DNA of 36,785 nucleotides from Candidatus Pseudolachnospira avium (GCA_904420025.1 CAJFTW010000024.1:1-36785); one strand, 5' to 3'. Numbered from the stretch's first letter, positions 7,117 to 16,780 are shown. Notes: generated from the sequence alone by a model not told the origin. Numbers and translations: made by a program.

Positions 7117-8757
7117 TTACCGCAGCAGATGCAGCTTTTTGGCCAATGAAATCAGGGAGCGGCCCTTGGGCATGCTCATCAGATCCACCTCGTCCACCCC
7201 TTTGGTTAGAATTAGCAGGACGGCATACACCACCACCGCCACCACCACGGCCACCAGAATGGCCAGCCAGTTCCTTCCGGTGAGCTGGAAAAACAGCTGG
7301 TAGCTGAGGAAGGCAAATACGCCCATGACCACGGAAGAAAACAGCGGGGCCGCGAAGGTCTTGAGCATTTCCTGCCGGTAGTGGAGGATCCGCTTGATGC
7401 TCAGATTGTTGAGGATGCACACGCACAGGGCAAAGAAAATGTTGGCAAAAACCACCCCGTAGATGTCCAGATGGAAAACCCACAGAAGCAGGGCCAGGAG
7501 CCCTATATGCAGGGCCAGGGCAATCAGGGAGTTTTTCACCGGGATCCATATACTTCCAATCCCCTGCAAAATGGAGTTGGTGATGGTGGAGAGGGAGTAA
7601 AACAGCACGGCGGTGGATCCCACCATCATCATGTTGGCGGCCTCCATGTTGTCCCCGGAAAACAGCAGATCCATAATGGGGGAGGCCAATACCGTCAATC
7701 CCACCGTGGCAGGAAACGCAATGGCCATGTTGAAGCGGATGGCGGTCCCTGTTTTGTAGACCACCTCAGTCCGTTTCTTTTTGGCCACTGCACCGGAAAG
7801 TGCCGGGATGATGGAGGATGCCAGGGAAGAGGCTACCGCCACCGGCACATGGATCAGCAGGTTATATTTGCTGCTGTATGCCCCCCAAAGCTCCGTATAA
7901 TCCGCATTCCAATAGGCAGCAAAGATAGCCTGATCCACCAGAGAACTGATTTGGTATACAGTAGTGCTTACCAGCACTGGCACAATGGTCATCACCAGCA
8001 GCCGGGCAATACGGGAATAGGTTTCCTGGCTGCTGGTACGGTCTCGCCTGCATTTGCTCCGCTCTACCCGCTGGAACATGAGAAAGACCATAAGACAGAA
8101 CAGCAGTGCTGTGAGGGCACCGGCACCGGTGCCGATGGTGCCGCCGGCGGCGCCGTAGGCAGGGCCATAAAATGCTTCTCCGTTGGCGTCCATACCGGTT
8201 CCCACGCGGAACAGAAGCCATCCTGCCAGCACACTGACCAGGGCATTGATCACCTGTTCCGCCACCTGGGATACCGCTGTGGGGATCATGGTGCCGTGGC
8301 CCTGAAAGTATCCCCGCAGAACTCCCAGAAAGGCCATAACCAGGATGGTGGGGGCCAGGGTTTTAATGGCAAGCCCTGCCTCCGGCATCCCCATCAGGGT
8401 AGTGGCAAAAAAATCCGCGCCAAAGAAGGTTAAGGCGCAGGCCGCGGTGCCGGATACCGCGGCAAAGCCCACAGCGCCCAAAAACACACGGCGGGCATTC
8501 CGATACTGGCCTACGCTGATCCGGGCTGCTACGAGGCGGGAAACTGCCACCGGCAGGCTGTAGGAAGAGATCAGCAGTAAAATGTTGTAAATGGTAAAGG
8601 CGGTGGAATAGACGCCCATACCCTTTTCCCCAATGGTGTTGGTCAGTGGGATCCGGTAAACCATCCCAATCAGGCGGACCAAAATCCCTGCAATGGCCAG
8701 AATGCTTCCTTGCATTAGGAAACTGCCGGCCCGGCTTTTTTTCTTTTGATTTTCCAT
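7117..8757 (-). CDS. SpoVB/MurJ-like polysaccharide flippase (MOP superfamily)
   Basis: A 546-residue polytopic membrane protein of the MOP exporter superfamily. The N-terminus (GSILAIAGILVRLIGMVYRI, then NTIGEKGMGVYSTAFTIYNI) is the classical SpoVB/YtgP type. Hydrophobic segments recur through the whole length, compatible with 14 helices. Family members flip lipid-linked cell-wall or exopolysaccharide precursors; SpoVB itself is needed for spore cortex synthesis. It could instead be a vegetative lipid II or polymer flippase, and sequence alone does not decide. The ATG at 8757 is one base after the stop of yerB, with TTGGAG inside the yerB end as ribosome site, so the pair is translationally coupled. 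Confidence 0.9.
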   Translation of the reverse strand: MENQKKKSRAGSFLMQGSILAIAGILVRLIGMVYRIPLTNTIGEKGMGVYSTAFTIYNILLLISSYSLPVAVSRLVAARISVGQYRNARRVFLGAVGFAAVSGTAACALTFFGADFFATTLMGMPEAGLAIKTLAPTILVMAFLGVLRGYFQGHGTMIPTAVSQVAEQVINALVSVLAGWLLFRVGTGMDANGEAFYGPAYGAAGGTIGTGAGALTALLFCLMVFLMFQRVERSKCRRDRTSSQETYSRIARLLVMTIVPVLVSTTVYQISSLVDQAIFAAYWNADYTELWGAYSSKYNLLIHVPVAVASSLASSIIPALSGAVAKKKRTEVVYKTGTAIRFNMAIAFPATVGLTVLASPIMDLLFSGDNMEAANMMMVGSTAVLFYSLSTITNSILQGIGSIWIPVKNSLIALALHIGLLALLLWVFHLDIYGVVFANIFFALCVCILNNLSIKRILHYRQEMLKTFAAPLFSSVVMGVFAFLSYQLFFQLTGRNWLAILVAVVVAVVVYAVLLILTKGVDEVDLMSMPKGRSLISLAKKLHLLR

Positions 8758-8758
8758 G

Positions 8759-9883
8759 TCACTCCAATGTAATTTCGCCGGTCATGGCGGGAAGCACCAT
8801 GCAGACCCAGGTCTTGCCCGGATTCAGCTGGATTTCATCCCCGTTGGCGTCGTAATAATGTGTATTGCCCCAATATTCGTCCTTTTCCCAGGTGATGGGG
8901 ACCGCCTTCCCGTTGGTGATAAAGAACCCGTTCCAACCGTTGGTGGTTTCCACATCCTTGGTATTCTGATCGTCCTCCAGGTGATAATGGCAGTACTGGA
9001 CAATGATATTCTTCACTGCCACCTGCTGGCCGTTTTCCTGGTCAATGTGCGGCTCCCCGTAGGCGTAGCGGTAATAAAGGCCGTCCTCCGGGTCATACTC
9101 AAACCAAGGCTGGTTCTGTTTGTATCCGATGGTTACCTTGCTGGCGTCTGTCCCCTCCGGCAGGAGGTTGGGCTCGTCCTGGGCAAAGCGGAACTTATAG
9201 TCAAAGCTCTCCCGGAAGTCGGTGCGGAAGCCCAGGTCCTCAATCCGGTCGTTGATCAGCTCCGGCGTGGAGAAGGTCCGGTGCCCCGCCTGGTGGTCAT
9301 CCACCTCGTAGGTGGCCGGATAGCCCTTGCTGGTCACGCCGTCTATATCCGGGCAATGGTCATCCTCCAGATACGGCAGGGCGTAGGCGCTGTGGCCGTG
9401 GTGGAAGAAGATGGCGTCAAATTCGTAGGCAATGCCTGGATGATACTTCCGGGCGCTGCGCAGCCCGCCGAAACGTTCCAGATTGCTGTAGTCTTGGATG
9501 ATCATTTCCAGCCGTACCTCATTGGCCTCGATGGGTGTCTCATATACCACATCTGCTGAAGAGATACCGTTCTGGGGCATGGCTGCCTTTTCATTGTCCA
9601 TCATCACCGCCAGCGGACGGCGCAGCCCTACCTCTTCGGTTACAGGCAGGCCGGTAAAGTAGCTGTACATCATCCCTTCCGGCAGCTCTTCTGTCTGCTC
9701 AGGCATATTGGAAAAATCCGGTAAGGTAACCCCTGCCAGGGTGCCAGCCTCCGCCGTGGTGCTCTCCGGCGCAGTGGAGGCTTCCGTGCTGATCTGATCT
9801 TCCTCCCGGCTGCAGCTGCCAAGAGACAGGGCCAATACGACTGCTATTGCCAGGCTGAATCCTTTTATACTCTGCATCTTCAT
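8759..9883 (-). CDS. YerB-like DUF3048 lipoprotein
   Basis: A 374-residue lipoprotein. The signal peptide ends in a lipobox LGSC with Cys24 as the lipidated residue, followed by a Ser/Thr/Glu/Ala-rich linker to about residue 60. The rest matches the DUF3048 family (B. subtilis YerB): TGLPVTEEVGLRRPLAVMMD, DVVYETPIEANEVRLEMI, GLRSARKYH and AYALPYLEDD. The molecular function is unproven; the family is extracytoplasmic in Gram-positives. The start at 9883 has GGGGAAA upstream; a second ATG two codons later is possible. It lies 89 bases downstream of ybeY and is coupled to the SpoVB-like gene. Why it would be co-translated with a flippase is unknown, but both act at the membrane surface. Confidence 0.92.
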   Translation of the reverse strand: MKMQSIKGFSLAIAVVLALSLGSCSREEDQISTEASTAPESTTAEAGTLAGVTLPDFSNMPEQTEELPEGMMYSYFTGLPVTEEVGLRRPLAVMMDNEKAAMPQNGISSADVVYETPIEANEVRLEMIIQDYSNLERFGGLRSARKYHPGIAYEFDAIFFHHGHSAYALPYLEDDHCPDIDGVTSKGYPATYEVDDHQAGHRTFSTPELINDRIEDLGFRTDFRESFDYKFRFAQDEPNLLPEGTDASKVTIGYKQNQPWFEYDPEDGLYYRYAYGEPHIDQENGQQVAVKNIIVQYCHYHLEDDQNTKDVETTNGWNGFFITNGKAVPITWEKDEYWGNTHYYDANGDEIQLNPGKTWVCMVLPAMTGEITLE

Positions 9884-9972
9884 TGCTTTTCCCCTTTTTT
9901 CTCTCGTCTGCCGCTTCTGGTCTGGGAAACGGCATATTTTCCGATATCCTGAAACAAACAGGCGGCCTTAAC

Positions 9973-10469
9973 TTAACGGGTAATCCCTAGCTTGTCCAGC
10001 AAATCCCGCTGTTTCTGCTCCATGATTTCCCGTTCGCCGTCTTCTAAATGATCGTATCCCATCAGATGAAACATGCTGTGCGCTACCAGAAAGGCCAGTT
10101 CCCGCTCCAGGCTGTGGCCGTAGGCCTCCGCCTGCTCCCGGACCTTGGGTACGGAAATGGCAATATCCCCCAGCAGCAGCTCCCCGGTCTCCGGATGGAA
10201 ACAGAACTCCCCTTCCGGCTCCTCCAGCATGGAAAAATCACCCGGTGCCGGGAACTCTACCGCAGGGAAGGAAAGCACATCCGTGGTGCGGTCCATGCCC
10301 CGGAACTGACGGTTCATCTCCCGGATTTCCTCACCATCCGTCAGCAGCACACTGACTTCCGCTTCATAGGGGCAGCCCTCATAGTCCAGCGCCGCCTCCA
10401 CCACCTGCCGGATTAATTCCTCATAGGGCAGTTCCAGCAGATCCTGGGATTCATAATCTACCTGGACGG

Positions 10470-10473
<4 letters not shown>
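9973..10473 (-). CDS. ybeY: YbeY endoribonuclease / rRNA maturation factor
   Basis: A 166-residue zinc-dependent endoribonuclease involved in 16S rRNA 3' maturation and ribosome quality control. The zinc motif is HSMFHLMGYDH (H132, H136, H142). It matches the family pattern HGxxHLxGYDH except that the Gly after the first His is Ser, a substitution I believe also occurs in other Clostridia. TDVLSFP (64-70) and the GDI segment (102-104) are also canonical. The ATG at 10473 overlaps the phoH stop (ATGA), so it is translationally coupled; phoH-ybeY pairing is typical of many bacteria. Confidence 0.96.
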
Positions 10474-11519
<1,046 letters not shown>

Positions 11520-11573
11520 ATTCTTTGCTCCTCTTATATTCCATGAAATTTGCTCTCTGTTATTTTACCATTT

Positions 11574-11602
11574 TTTATAGGAAAATGAACCCCCTTTTTG
11601 AA
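11574..11602 (-). promoter_or_regulatory. Possible promoter for phoH-ybeY
   Basis: Minus-strand TTCAAA (11597-11602), 17-base spacer, TATAAA (11574-11579). The -35 has four of six consensus bases. An alternative -10 TAAAAT lies about ten bases downstream. Confidence 0.4.
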
Positions 11603-11639
11603 AAAACAGGAAATGCGCAAAAAGGGCCGCCAGCAGCCT

Positions 11640-11999
11640 TCATATGATTTCTGCGCCAAAAGGCATCAGTGCCAGCTTGGCCAGTTTGAAATGCTGCAGT
11701 CCAAAGGGAATCCCTACAATGGTAATGCATAGCAGAAGGCCCCAGAACACATGCTCCAGCGCCAGGGCCCAGCCAGGAAGCAGAATCCACACCACATTGA
11801 GCAGGAAAGATCCGGTTCCGCCGCTGTAGTGAACATCCCTCCCAAAAGGGAAAAAGCATAGGGAGCCCAGCTTAAAGCACTGGAGCCCCACCGGGATTCC
11901 TACAATGGTCACGCACCAGAGGCAGCCGGCCAGATACCAGCTGAGGCCGCTGAGGCAGCCGCCCAAAATAAACCATACCAGATTTCCCAGACATCCCAT
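11640..11999 (-). CDS. YccF-domain inner membrane protein
   Basis: A 119-residue hydrophobic protein made of two similar halves. Each has a glycine-rich membrane segment followed by TIVGIPxGLQxFKLxxL and ending in PFG: CVTIVGIPVGLQCFKLGSL with FFPFG in the first, CITIVGIPFGLQHFKLAKL with LMPFG in the second. This is the YccF (DUF307) repeat. The function is unknown. The ATG at 11999 is selected because AGGAGG lies eight bases upstream; a nearer ATG two codons earlier would be too close to that site. A hairpin (12018-12037) sits immediately before the ribosome site. Its position between yqfD and phoH breaks an otherwise conserved Firmicute cluster. Confidence 0.9.
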   Translation of the reverse strand: MGCLGNLVWFILGGCLSGLSWYLAGCLWCVTIVGIPVGLQCFKLGSLCFFPFGRDVHYSGGTGSFLLNVVWILLPGWALALEHVFWGLLLCITIVGIPFGLQHFKLAKLALMPFGAEII

Positions 12000-12017
12000 A
12001 AGCATTTCCTCCCTTTC

Positions 12018-12037
12018 CCGGCAGCCGAAACTGCCGG
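12018..12037 (-). promoter_or_regulatory. Hairpin just upstream of the YccF ribosome binding site
   Basis: A 7-bp perfect stem, CCGGCAG / CTGCCGG, with a six-base loop, ending a few bases before AGGAGG. There is no T-run, so it is more likely a processing or stability element than a terminator. Confidence 0.4.
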
Positions 12038-12086
12038 TGCTGCTATGAGTGTGACACAAACGGAGAATTCTGTCAAATGAAGATTT

Positions 12087-13313
12087 TCAGTCTGCCGCTT
12101 CCGGCCGCTCCTCTGGAAGGGCTTCCAGGGGTTGGGAGACTCCCAGAGGGCCCTCCAGGATAACGGTGCCAGATACGGTGAGCTGAAAAGCATCCGCTGA
12201 CCGCTGCAGGTCTGTCCTTGCCACCCGATACCCCTGCTCCTCCCAGAGAACTGTCTGCTCCGCCAGCGCCTGCTCTGCCGCCTGGGCTTGTTCCGCCTCC
12301 GTCATCCGCCGTACCTGGACCTCGTAGGTGTATTCGGTGGTCAGTTCCAGGGTCACCGGCAGCACGAAGCTGTCAAACAGGCGAGGGGTATAGTATTCGG
12401 TCAGCCGGTACTGCATGGCACCAGCGCCCACCGGGCTTCCCGCTGAGACCTGACGGGAACCCAGCCGCAGGCCGACTCCCTTCAGCCGTCGGGAAACCAC
12501 CCGGTTGGTTTCCAAAAAGAGGGAGCGCTCCCAGGCATAGGGGACCTGGATCTGGGCTGTGACGGTCCCTGAAGCGGACACCTCCTGGTAGCGGATCAGA
12601 GTTTCACTGTCATCGTACAGGGGGATCCTCCCGGAGATCAGAACTTGCCCTTGGGTCACCTGTTCCCCGGCGGAGACCTGGGGGATCCCGCTGGTAGTCA
12701 CAATGCCGGTGATCACCCCGTCTGCCTCCGCCACCAGATCCGAAGGAGTGCCATCCTCCTCCGGCACCTCCAGAAGGCCAAAATTCTCTTTTACCTGAAT
12801 GGTCAGCCGCACGCCGGAGATCTGGGCGGAGACCCAGGTGATCTGGGGATACTGGTTCCGCAGCACTGCCTCAATCTCCTCGCAGGCAATGGCGTCCATG
12901 GGCATGCCGCAGCCAATACCCTTTTCGCTGAGGAAGCTGCGGATACTGTCATCGGTGTAGCGGGTGTTCCCCTCTATGCGGATGTCCCACAGGAACAGGG
13001 AGAAGGACCAGAGAAGCCCCAGGGCCAGCAGAATCCCTGCGGCAAAAGCCTTTCTCTTCCGGTGACGGAACAGCAGGAACGGAAGTCCGGCTTTCCGGCG
13101 GACCCGGACCGTGGCCCTGGCCTTGCGGGCCAGCCGCCGGGCCTCTCGGTACTCCGGAAGGAGCATCCAGCACTGGTAGCCCTCCGGGCTTTTCCGCAGT
13201 CCCCGGAGTATCAGGCCGTTTCCGGCACAGAGATTCAAAAAACGCTCCGGAGACAGGCCGCCAATCTGAACCTGCACACGGCCCCGGAGCCATTCCAGAA
13301 TTTTCCGAAACAT
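12087..13313 (-). CDS. yqfD: Sporulation protein YqfD
   Basis: A 408-residue sporulation protein made in the mother cell in B. subtilis (sigma-E regulon). A basic N-terminal cytoplasmic region (1-88) ends in an RHRKRK cluster. One membrane helix follows (about 89-109), then a large extracytoplasmic part beginning IRIEGNTRYTDDSI and containing QYPQITWVSAQISGVRLTI and the conserved DLVAEADGVITGI. Length is normal. It starts five bases after the yqfC stop. The molecular role is unproven; the family is needed for efficient sporulation. yqfC-yqfD adjacency confirms the call. Confidence 0.95.
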   Translation of the reverse strand: MFRKILEWLRGRVQVQIGGLSPERFLNLCAGNGLILRGLRKSPEGYQCWMLLPEYREARRLARKARATVRVRRKAGLPFLLFRHRKRKAFAAGILLALGLLWSFSLFLWDIRIEGNTRYTDDSIRSFLSEKGIGCGMPMDAIACEEIEAVLRNQYPQITWVSAQISGVRLTIQVKENFGLLEVPEEDGTPSDLVAEADGVITGIVTTSGIPQVSAGEQVTQGQVLISGRIPLYDDSETLIRYQEVSASGTVTAQIQVPYAWERSLFLETNRVVSRRLKGVGLRLGSRQVSAGSPVGAGAMQYRLTEYYTPRLFDSFVLPVTLELTTEYTYEVQVRRMTEAEQAQAAEQALAEQTVLWEEQGYRVARTDLQRSADAFQLTVSGTVILEGPLGVSQPLEALPEERPEAAD

Positions 13314-13318
13314 GGGCG

Positions 13319-13585
13319 CTACCTCTCTGCATACTGGATGGAGCAGATATTCCCGGTGATCCGCATTTCCTCCCGGGTATAATAGGATGCCTCCAGCTCC
13401 TCACCCTCCACAATCACCAGGCAGGTGCGGGTCTGCACCTCAATCCGCCGGTCTGTCAGCACCCGGACCCCTCGGTAATTTTCCACGATCAGCTCATGCC
13501 GGCCGGTGCAGGTTAAAACTGCTGCCTGCATCAGCAGCTTTTCTCCCACGGAATGATCCCTTTTCAAGGGCAGCCCTCCCACCAT
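13319..13585 (-). CDS. yqfC: Sporulation protein YqfC (YabP/YqfC family)
   Basis: An 88-residue protein of the YabP/YqfC family. The core ELIVENYRGVRVLTDRRIEV, followed by LVIVEGEELEASYYTREEM and ITGNICSIQY, is diagnostic. In B. subtilis yqfC is expressed with yqfD in the mother cell. The frame is open to an upstream TTG (13633), but the ATG at 13585 has GGAG at seven-base spacing and gives a length close to the family norm, so I chose it. It follows rpsU, as in many Firmicutes, and is directly coupled to yqfD. Confidence 0.93.
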   Translation of the reverse strand: MVGGLPLKRDHSVGEKLLMQAAVLTCTGRHELIVENYRGVRVLTDRRIEVQTRTCLVIVEGEELEASYYTREEMRITGNICSIQYAER

Positions 13586-13656
13586 CCGTTTTCTCCAGTA
13601 TATGCCCGCATTCCGGGGGAAATGAATGGGCAAAAGGCACTAAAATAGGACGGCCC

Positions 13657-13670
13657 CGGTTCCGGAACCG
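13657..13670. other. 14-bp perfect palindrome between rpsU and yqfC
   Basis: CGGTTCCGGAACCG, within a GC-rich patch just after the rpsU stop. It could contribute to termination or processing of the rpsU transcript, but the flanking arms do not pair well and no T-run follows directly. Confidence 0.35.
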
Positions 13671-13690
13671 CCCCTCTTTACTTATTGGTT

Positions 13691-13867
13691 TTAGTTGTAC
13701 TTACGCTTTCTCGCAGCTTCAGACTTCTTTTTGCGTCTTACGCTGGGTTTCTCGTAATGTTCTCTTTTGCGAATCTCCTGCTGGATTCCGTCCTTCGCGC
13801 AGTTTCTTTTAAATCTGCGGAGAGCGCTGTCCAACGATTCATTTTCTTTCACGATTACGTTCGCCAT
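13691..13867 (-). CDS. rpsU: Ribosomal protein bS21
   Basis: A 58-residue small-subunit protein, bS21, starting [20 protein letters not shown] and ending [15 protein letters not shown]. It binds the 30S platform and helps mRNA pairing at the anti-Shine-Dalgarno. Length and the strongly basic helical C-terminus are exactly as expected. The ATG at 13867 is preceded by AGGTG at seven bases and a longer GGAGGGAGG further upstream. It has its own near-consensus promoter (13937-13964) and a leader hairpin (13889-13910). It heads the rpsU-yqfC-yqfD cluster. Confidence 0.97.
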   Translation of the reverse strand: MANVIVKENESLDSALRRFKRNCAKDGIQQEIRKREHYEKPSVRRKKKSEAARKRKYN

Positions 13868-13888
13868 GACTCACACCTAACCTCCCTC

Positions 13889-13910
13889 CAGTTGTAAAAT
13901 TGTGCAACTG
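13889..13910 (-). promoter_or_regulatory. Hairpin in the rpsU leader, abutting the ribosome site
   Basis: A 6-bp stem, CAGTTG / CAACTG, with a ten-base AU-rich loop. Its 3' arm runs directly into GGAGGGAGG. It could be a translational control site for bS21 or, as DNA, an operator. Confidence 0.4.
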
Positions 13911-13936
13911 TTTGGGTACTTTTTAGCACATCTTAA

Positions 13937-13964
13937 ATTATATCATATTATTTCATTTCGTCAA
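13937..13964 (-). promoter_or_regulatory. Strong sigma-A promoter for rpsU
   Basis: Minus-strand -35 TTGACG (13959-13964), 16-base AT-rich spacer, perfect -10 TATAAT (13937-13942). The leader would be about 60 nt. This sits in the AT-rich gap right after alaS. Confidence 0.82.
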
Positions 13965-13993
13965 TAAAAAAATTTACGAAAATGAAAAATCTC

Positions 13994-16639
13994 CTATTTT
14001 TTTATCTGTGCCGCCACCGTATCCAAAGCTTTTGCCAACGCATCGTCAATTCCGGCAGGGTTCTTGCCCCCTGCCTGGGCCATTCCCGGGCGTCCGCCGC
14101 CGCCGCCCACCAGGGAGGCAATGGCTTTGATCAGGTTGCCCGCATGGGCCCCCTGCTTCTGGGCTCCCTCTGTAGCCATGGCAATCAGGTTCACCTTGCC
14201 TTCCTGGGCGGAGGCCAGCACCACCACGCCTTCTCCCAGCTTCTCCTTCAGCTGATCGCCCAGCCCCCGGAGCTCGTTCATGTCCACGCCTTCCACCTTG
14301 GAGGCCAGCACCTTGACGCCTTCCACTTCCTTCACCTGGTCCATCACGTCTCCCAGGGCTTCCCTGGCCAGCTGGCTCTTTAGTTTCTCATTTTCCGACT
14401 GGAGCCCCTTGATCTCCTCATTCATCTGCTGGATCCGGCCTTCCAGGTTGGCCGGGGTGGTCTTGGCTGCCTGTGCCGCACCGTGGAACTGCTTCTCCAG
14501 CTCCGCAAAGTGGGCCATCAGGCCGGTGGAGGTCAGGGCCTCAATCCGGCGCACCCCGGCGGCAATGCCGGTCTCTGAGAGGATCTTGAAGCAATGGATG
14601 GCGCCGGTGTGGGGCACATGGGTGCCGCCGCACAGCTCCGTGGAGAAGTCGCCCATGGTGACCACCCGCACCTCATCGCCGTATTTTTCTCCAAACAGGG
14701 CCATAGCCCCGGTTTTCTTGGCCTCTTCCAGGCTCATGACCTGGGTATCCACCGGCAGATCCTCCAGGATTTTCTGGTTCACCAGCTGCTCCACCTGTGC
14801 CAGCTCATCCGGCGTCATGGCGGAGAAGTGGGTGAAGTCAAAGCGCAGCCGTTCGGCGTCCACATAGGAACCGGCCTGCTCCACATGGGTGCCCAGGGTC
14901 AGACGCAGTGCCTTCTGCAGCAGATGGGTGGCACTGTGGTTCCGGGCTGCCGCCCACCGCTTCTCTCCGTCCACTTTTAGGTGGACCAGGTCGCCAATCT
15001 TGAACATGCCGGCCGTTACCTGGCCCACATGGCCGATCTTGCCGCCGGCCAGCTTGAGGGTATCCTTTACCACAAATTCCGCCCCATCCGGTCCGGTGAT
15101 GACGCCGGTATCCGCCTGCTGGCCGCCGCTGGTGGCGTAGAAGGGGCTGGCCTTGGTAAGGATGGTGCCGGTCTGGCCGTCGGTGAGGGCCTGCACCAGC
15201 TCCTCCTCGGTGGTCAGCACCACAATCTCTGAATCGTCCTCCAGTTTTTTATAGCCGGTAAATTCTGTGGTCAGGGCCGGATCAATGGACTGGTATACGG
15301 TTACATCCGCCCCCATATAGTTGGTGGTCTTCCGGGCAGCCCGGGCCTTTTCCTTCTGCTCTTTCATGCAGGCGGCAAAACCTTCCTCGTCCACCTGGAA
15401 GCCTTTTTCCTCCAGGATCTCTTTGGTCAGGTCCAGAGGGAATCCGTAGGTATCGTACAGCTTGAAGGCATCCGCCCCATTCAGGGTCTTCTGGCCGTTC
15501 TGTACCAGGCCGGCCTCCAGGTCAGCCAGAATGCTCAGGCCCTGGTCAATGGTCTTGTTGAACTTTTCCTCTTCCTCGTCAATAACGCTGCAGATAAAGT
15601 GCTCTTTTTCCTCCAGCTCCGGGTATCCATCCTTGGATACCTCAATGACCTTCTTACTCAGGGTGGTCAGAAACTTGCCCTGGATCCCCAGCAGGCGGCC
15701 ATGGCGGGCAGCCCGGCGCAGCAGGCGGCGCAGTACATAGCCCCGGCCCTCGTTGGAGGGCAGAATGCCGTCGGAAACCATAAAGGTCACGGAACGGATA
15801 TGGTCTGTGATCAGCCGCAGGGAAATATCCTTCTGGTGGTCCGCGTTGTATTCCACACCGGCCAGCTGGCAGACGTTGTCCAGCAGCGCCCGGATGGTGT
15901 CAATGTTAAAGATGGAGTCCACATCCTGCACCACCACCGCCAAACGCTCCAGTCCCATGCCGGTGTCAATGTTTTTGTGCTCCAGCTCCGTATAATGGCC
16001 ATGCCCGTCCCCGTCAAACTGGGTGAATACATCGTTCCAGACTTCCATATACCGGTCGCAGTCGCAGCCGACGCCGCAGGTGGGCTTGCCGCAGCCATAC
16101 TTCTCTCCCCGGTCATAGTAGATCTCCGAGCAGGGGCCGCAGGGGCCGGCGCCGTGCTCCCAGAAATTGTCCTCCTTGCCGAACCGGTAAATCCGGTCCG
16201 CCGGGATGCCAATCTCCTTATTCCAAATCTCATAAGCCTCATCATCGTCCAGGTAAACGGAAGGGTACAGCCGGTCCGGGTCCAGGCCTACCACCTGGGT
16301 CAGGAACTCCCAGGACCAGTGCAGGGCCTCCCGCTTAAAGTAATCTCCAAAAGAAAAGTTGCCCAGCATTTCAAAGAAGGTACCGTGGCGGGCTGTCTTG
16401 CCAACATTTTCAATATCGCCGGTGCGGATGCACTTCTGGCAGGTGGCCATCCGGGTACAGGGCGGCACCTCCTGGCCGGTGAAATAGGGCTTCAGGGGCG
16501 CCATGCCGGCGGGGATTAACAGAACGCTGTTGTCATTGTGGGGAATCAGAGAATAGCTGCTCTTGCAGAGATGCCCCTTGCTGGCAAAAAAATCCAGGAA
16601 CATCTTGCGCAGCTCATTTACGCCGTACTTCTTGTTCAC
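13994..16639 (-). CDS. alaS: Alanyl-tRNA synthetase
   Basis: A full-length, 881-residue class II synthetase charging tRNA-Ala. The catalytic core begins MNKKYGVNELRKMFLDFFAS and includes RMATCQKCIRTGDIENVG, a class II motif region. The editing domain has the zinc site HSATH (H568, H572) and CGGTH (C670, H674). The C-terminal domain ends with the glycine-rich GGGGGRPGMAQAGGKN, typical of the C-Ala domain. The start codon is GTG at 16639, with GGAGG seven bases upstream. Its own promoter (16730-16758) gives a leader of about 80 nt, too short for a classical T-box, and no T-box core sequence was seen. Confidence 0.98.
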   Translation of the reverse strand: MNKKYGVNELRKMFLDFFASKGHLCKSSYSLIPHNDNSVLLIPAGMAPLKPYFTGQEVPPCTRMATCQKCIRTGDIENVGKTARHGTFFEMLGNFSFGDYFKREALHWSWEFLTQVVGLDPDRLYPSVYLDDDEAYEIWNKEIGIPADRIYRFGKEDNFWEHGAGPCGPCSEIYYDRGEKYGCGKPTCGVGCDCDRYMEVWNDVFTQFDGDGHGHYTELEHKNIDTGMGLERLAVVVQDVDSIFNIDTIRALLDNVCQLAGVEYNADHQKDISLRLITDHIRSVTFMVSDGILPSNEGRGYVLRRLLRRAARHGRLLGIQGKFLTTLSKKVIEVSKDGYPELEEKEHFICSVIDEEEEKFNKTIDQGLSILADLEAGLVQNGQKTLNGADAFKLYDTYGFPLDLTKEILEEKGFQVDEEGFAACMKEQKEKARAARKTTNYMGADVTVYQSIDPALTTEFTGYKKLEDDSEIVVLTTEEELVQALTDGQTGTILTKASPFYATSGGQQADTGVITGPDGAEFVVKDTLKLAGGKIGHVGQVTAGMFKIGDLVHLKVDGEKRWAAARNHSATHLLQKALRLTLGTHVEQAGSYVDAERLRFDFTHFSAMTPDELAQVEQLVNQKILEDLPVDTQVMSLEEAKKTGAMALFGEKYGDEVRVVTMGDFSTELCGGTHVPHTGAIHCFKILSETGIAAGVRRIEALTSTGLMAHFAELEKQFHGAAQAAKTTPANLEGRIQQMNEEIKGLQSENEKLKSQLAREALGDVMDQVKEVEGVKVLASKVEGVDMNELRGLGDQLKEKLGEGVVVLASAQEGKVNLIAMATEGAQKQGAHAGNLIKAIASLVGGGGGRPGMAQAGGKNPAGIDDALAKALDTVAAQIKK

Positions 16640-16688
16640 GTGTGTGCCTCCAAACTAATAGTATGTTATTTCCCTTGTTCGTCGGAAA

Positions 16689-16713
16689 GCCGGGAAACCT
16701 ACGGAATCCCGGC
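16689..16713 (-). promoter_or_regulatory. Hairpin in the alaS leader
   Basis: A 7-bp stem, GCCGGGA / TCCCGGC, with an 11-base loop, between the predicted alaS start point and the ribosome site. It lacks a following T-run. Confidence 0.4.
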
Positions 16714-16729
16714 GTTACAGATAATCCTT

Positions 16730-16758
16730 ATGTTATCACAAGTGAGGGAAATGCGCAA
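16730..16758 (-). promoter_or_regulatory. Probable promoter for alaS
   Basis: Minus-strand TTGCGC (16753-16758), 17-base spacer, extended -10 TGATAACAT (hexamer 16730-16735). Four of six consensus bases in each hexamer, plus the TG extension. Confidence 0.5.
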
Positions 16759-16780
16759 GAAAAATTTCACGGAAGGCGGC

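Noticed and set aside
13586-13625. A sigma-E-like promoter (TTCATTTC-N14-CATATACT) before yqfC
   Set aside because: The -10 ends only 11 bases before the chosen ATG, which would place the ribosome site at or before the transcript start. The match may be chance; yqfC may be read from rpsU or from another site.
13657-13670. The palindrome after rpsU as a true terminator
   Set aside because: The central palindrome would leave no loop unless partly unpaired, flanking bases do not pair, and no T-run follows.
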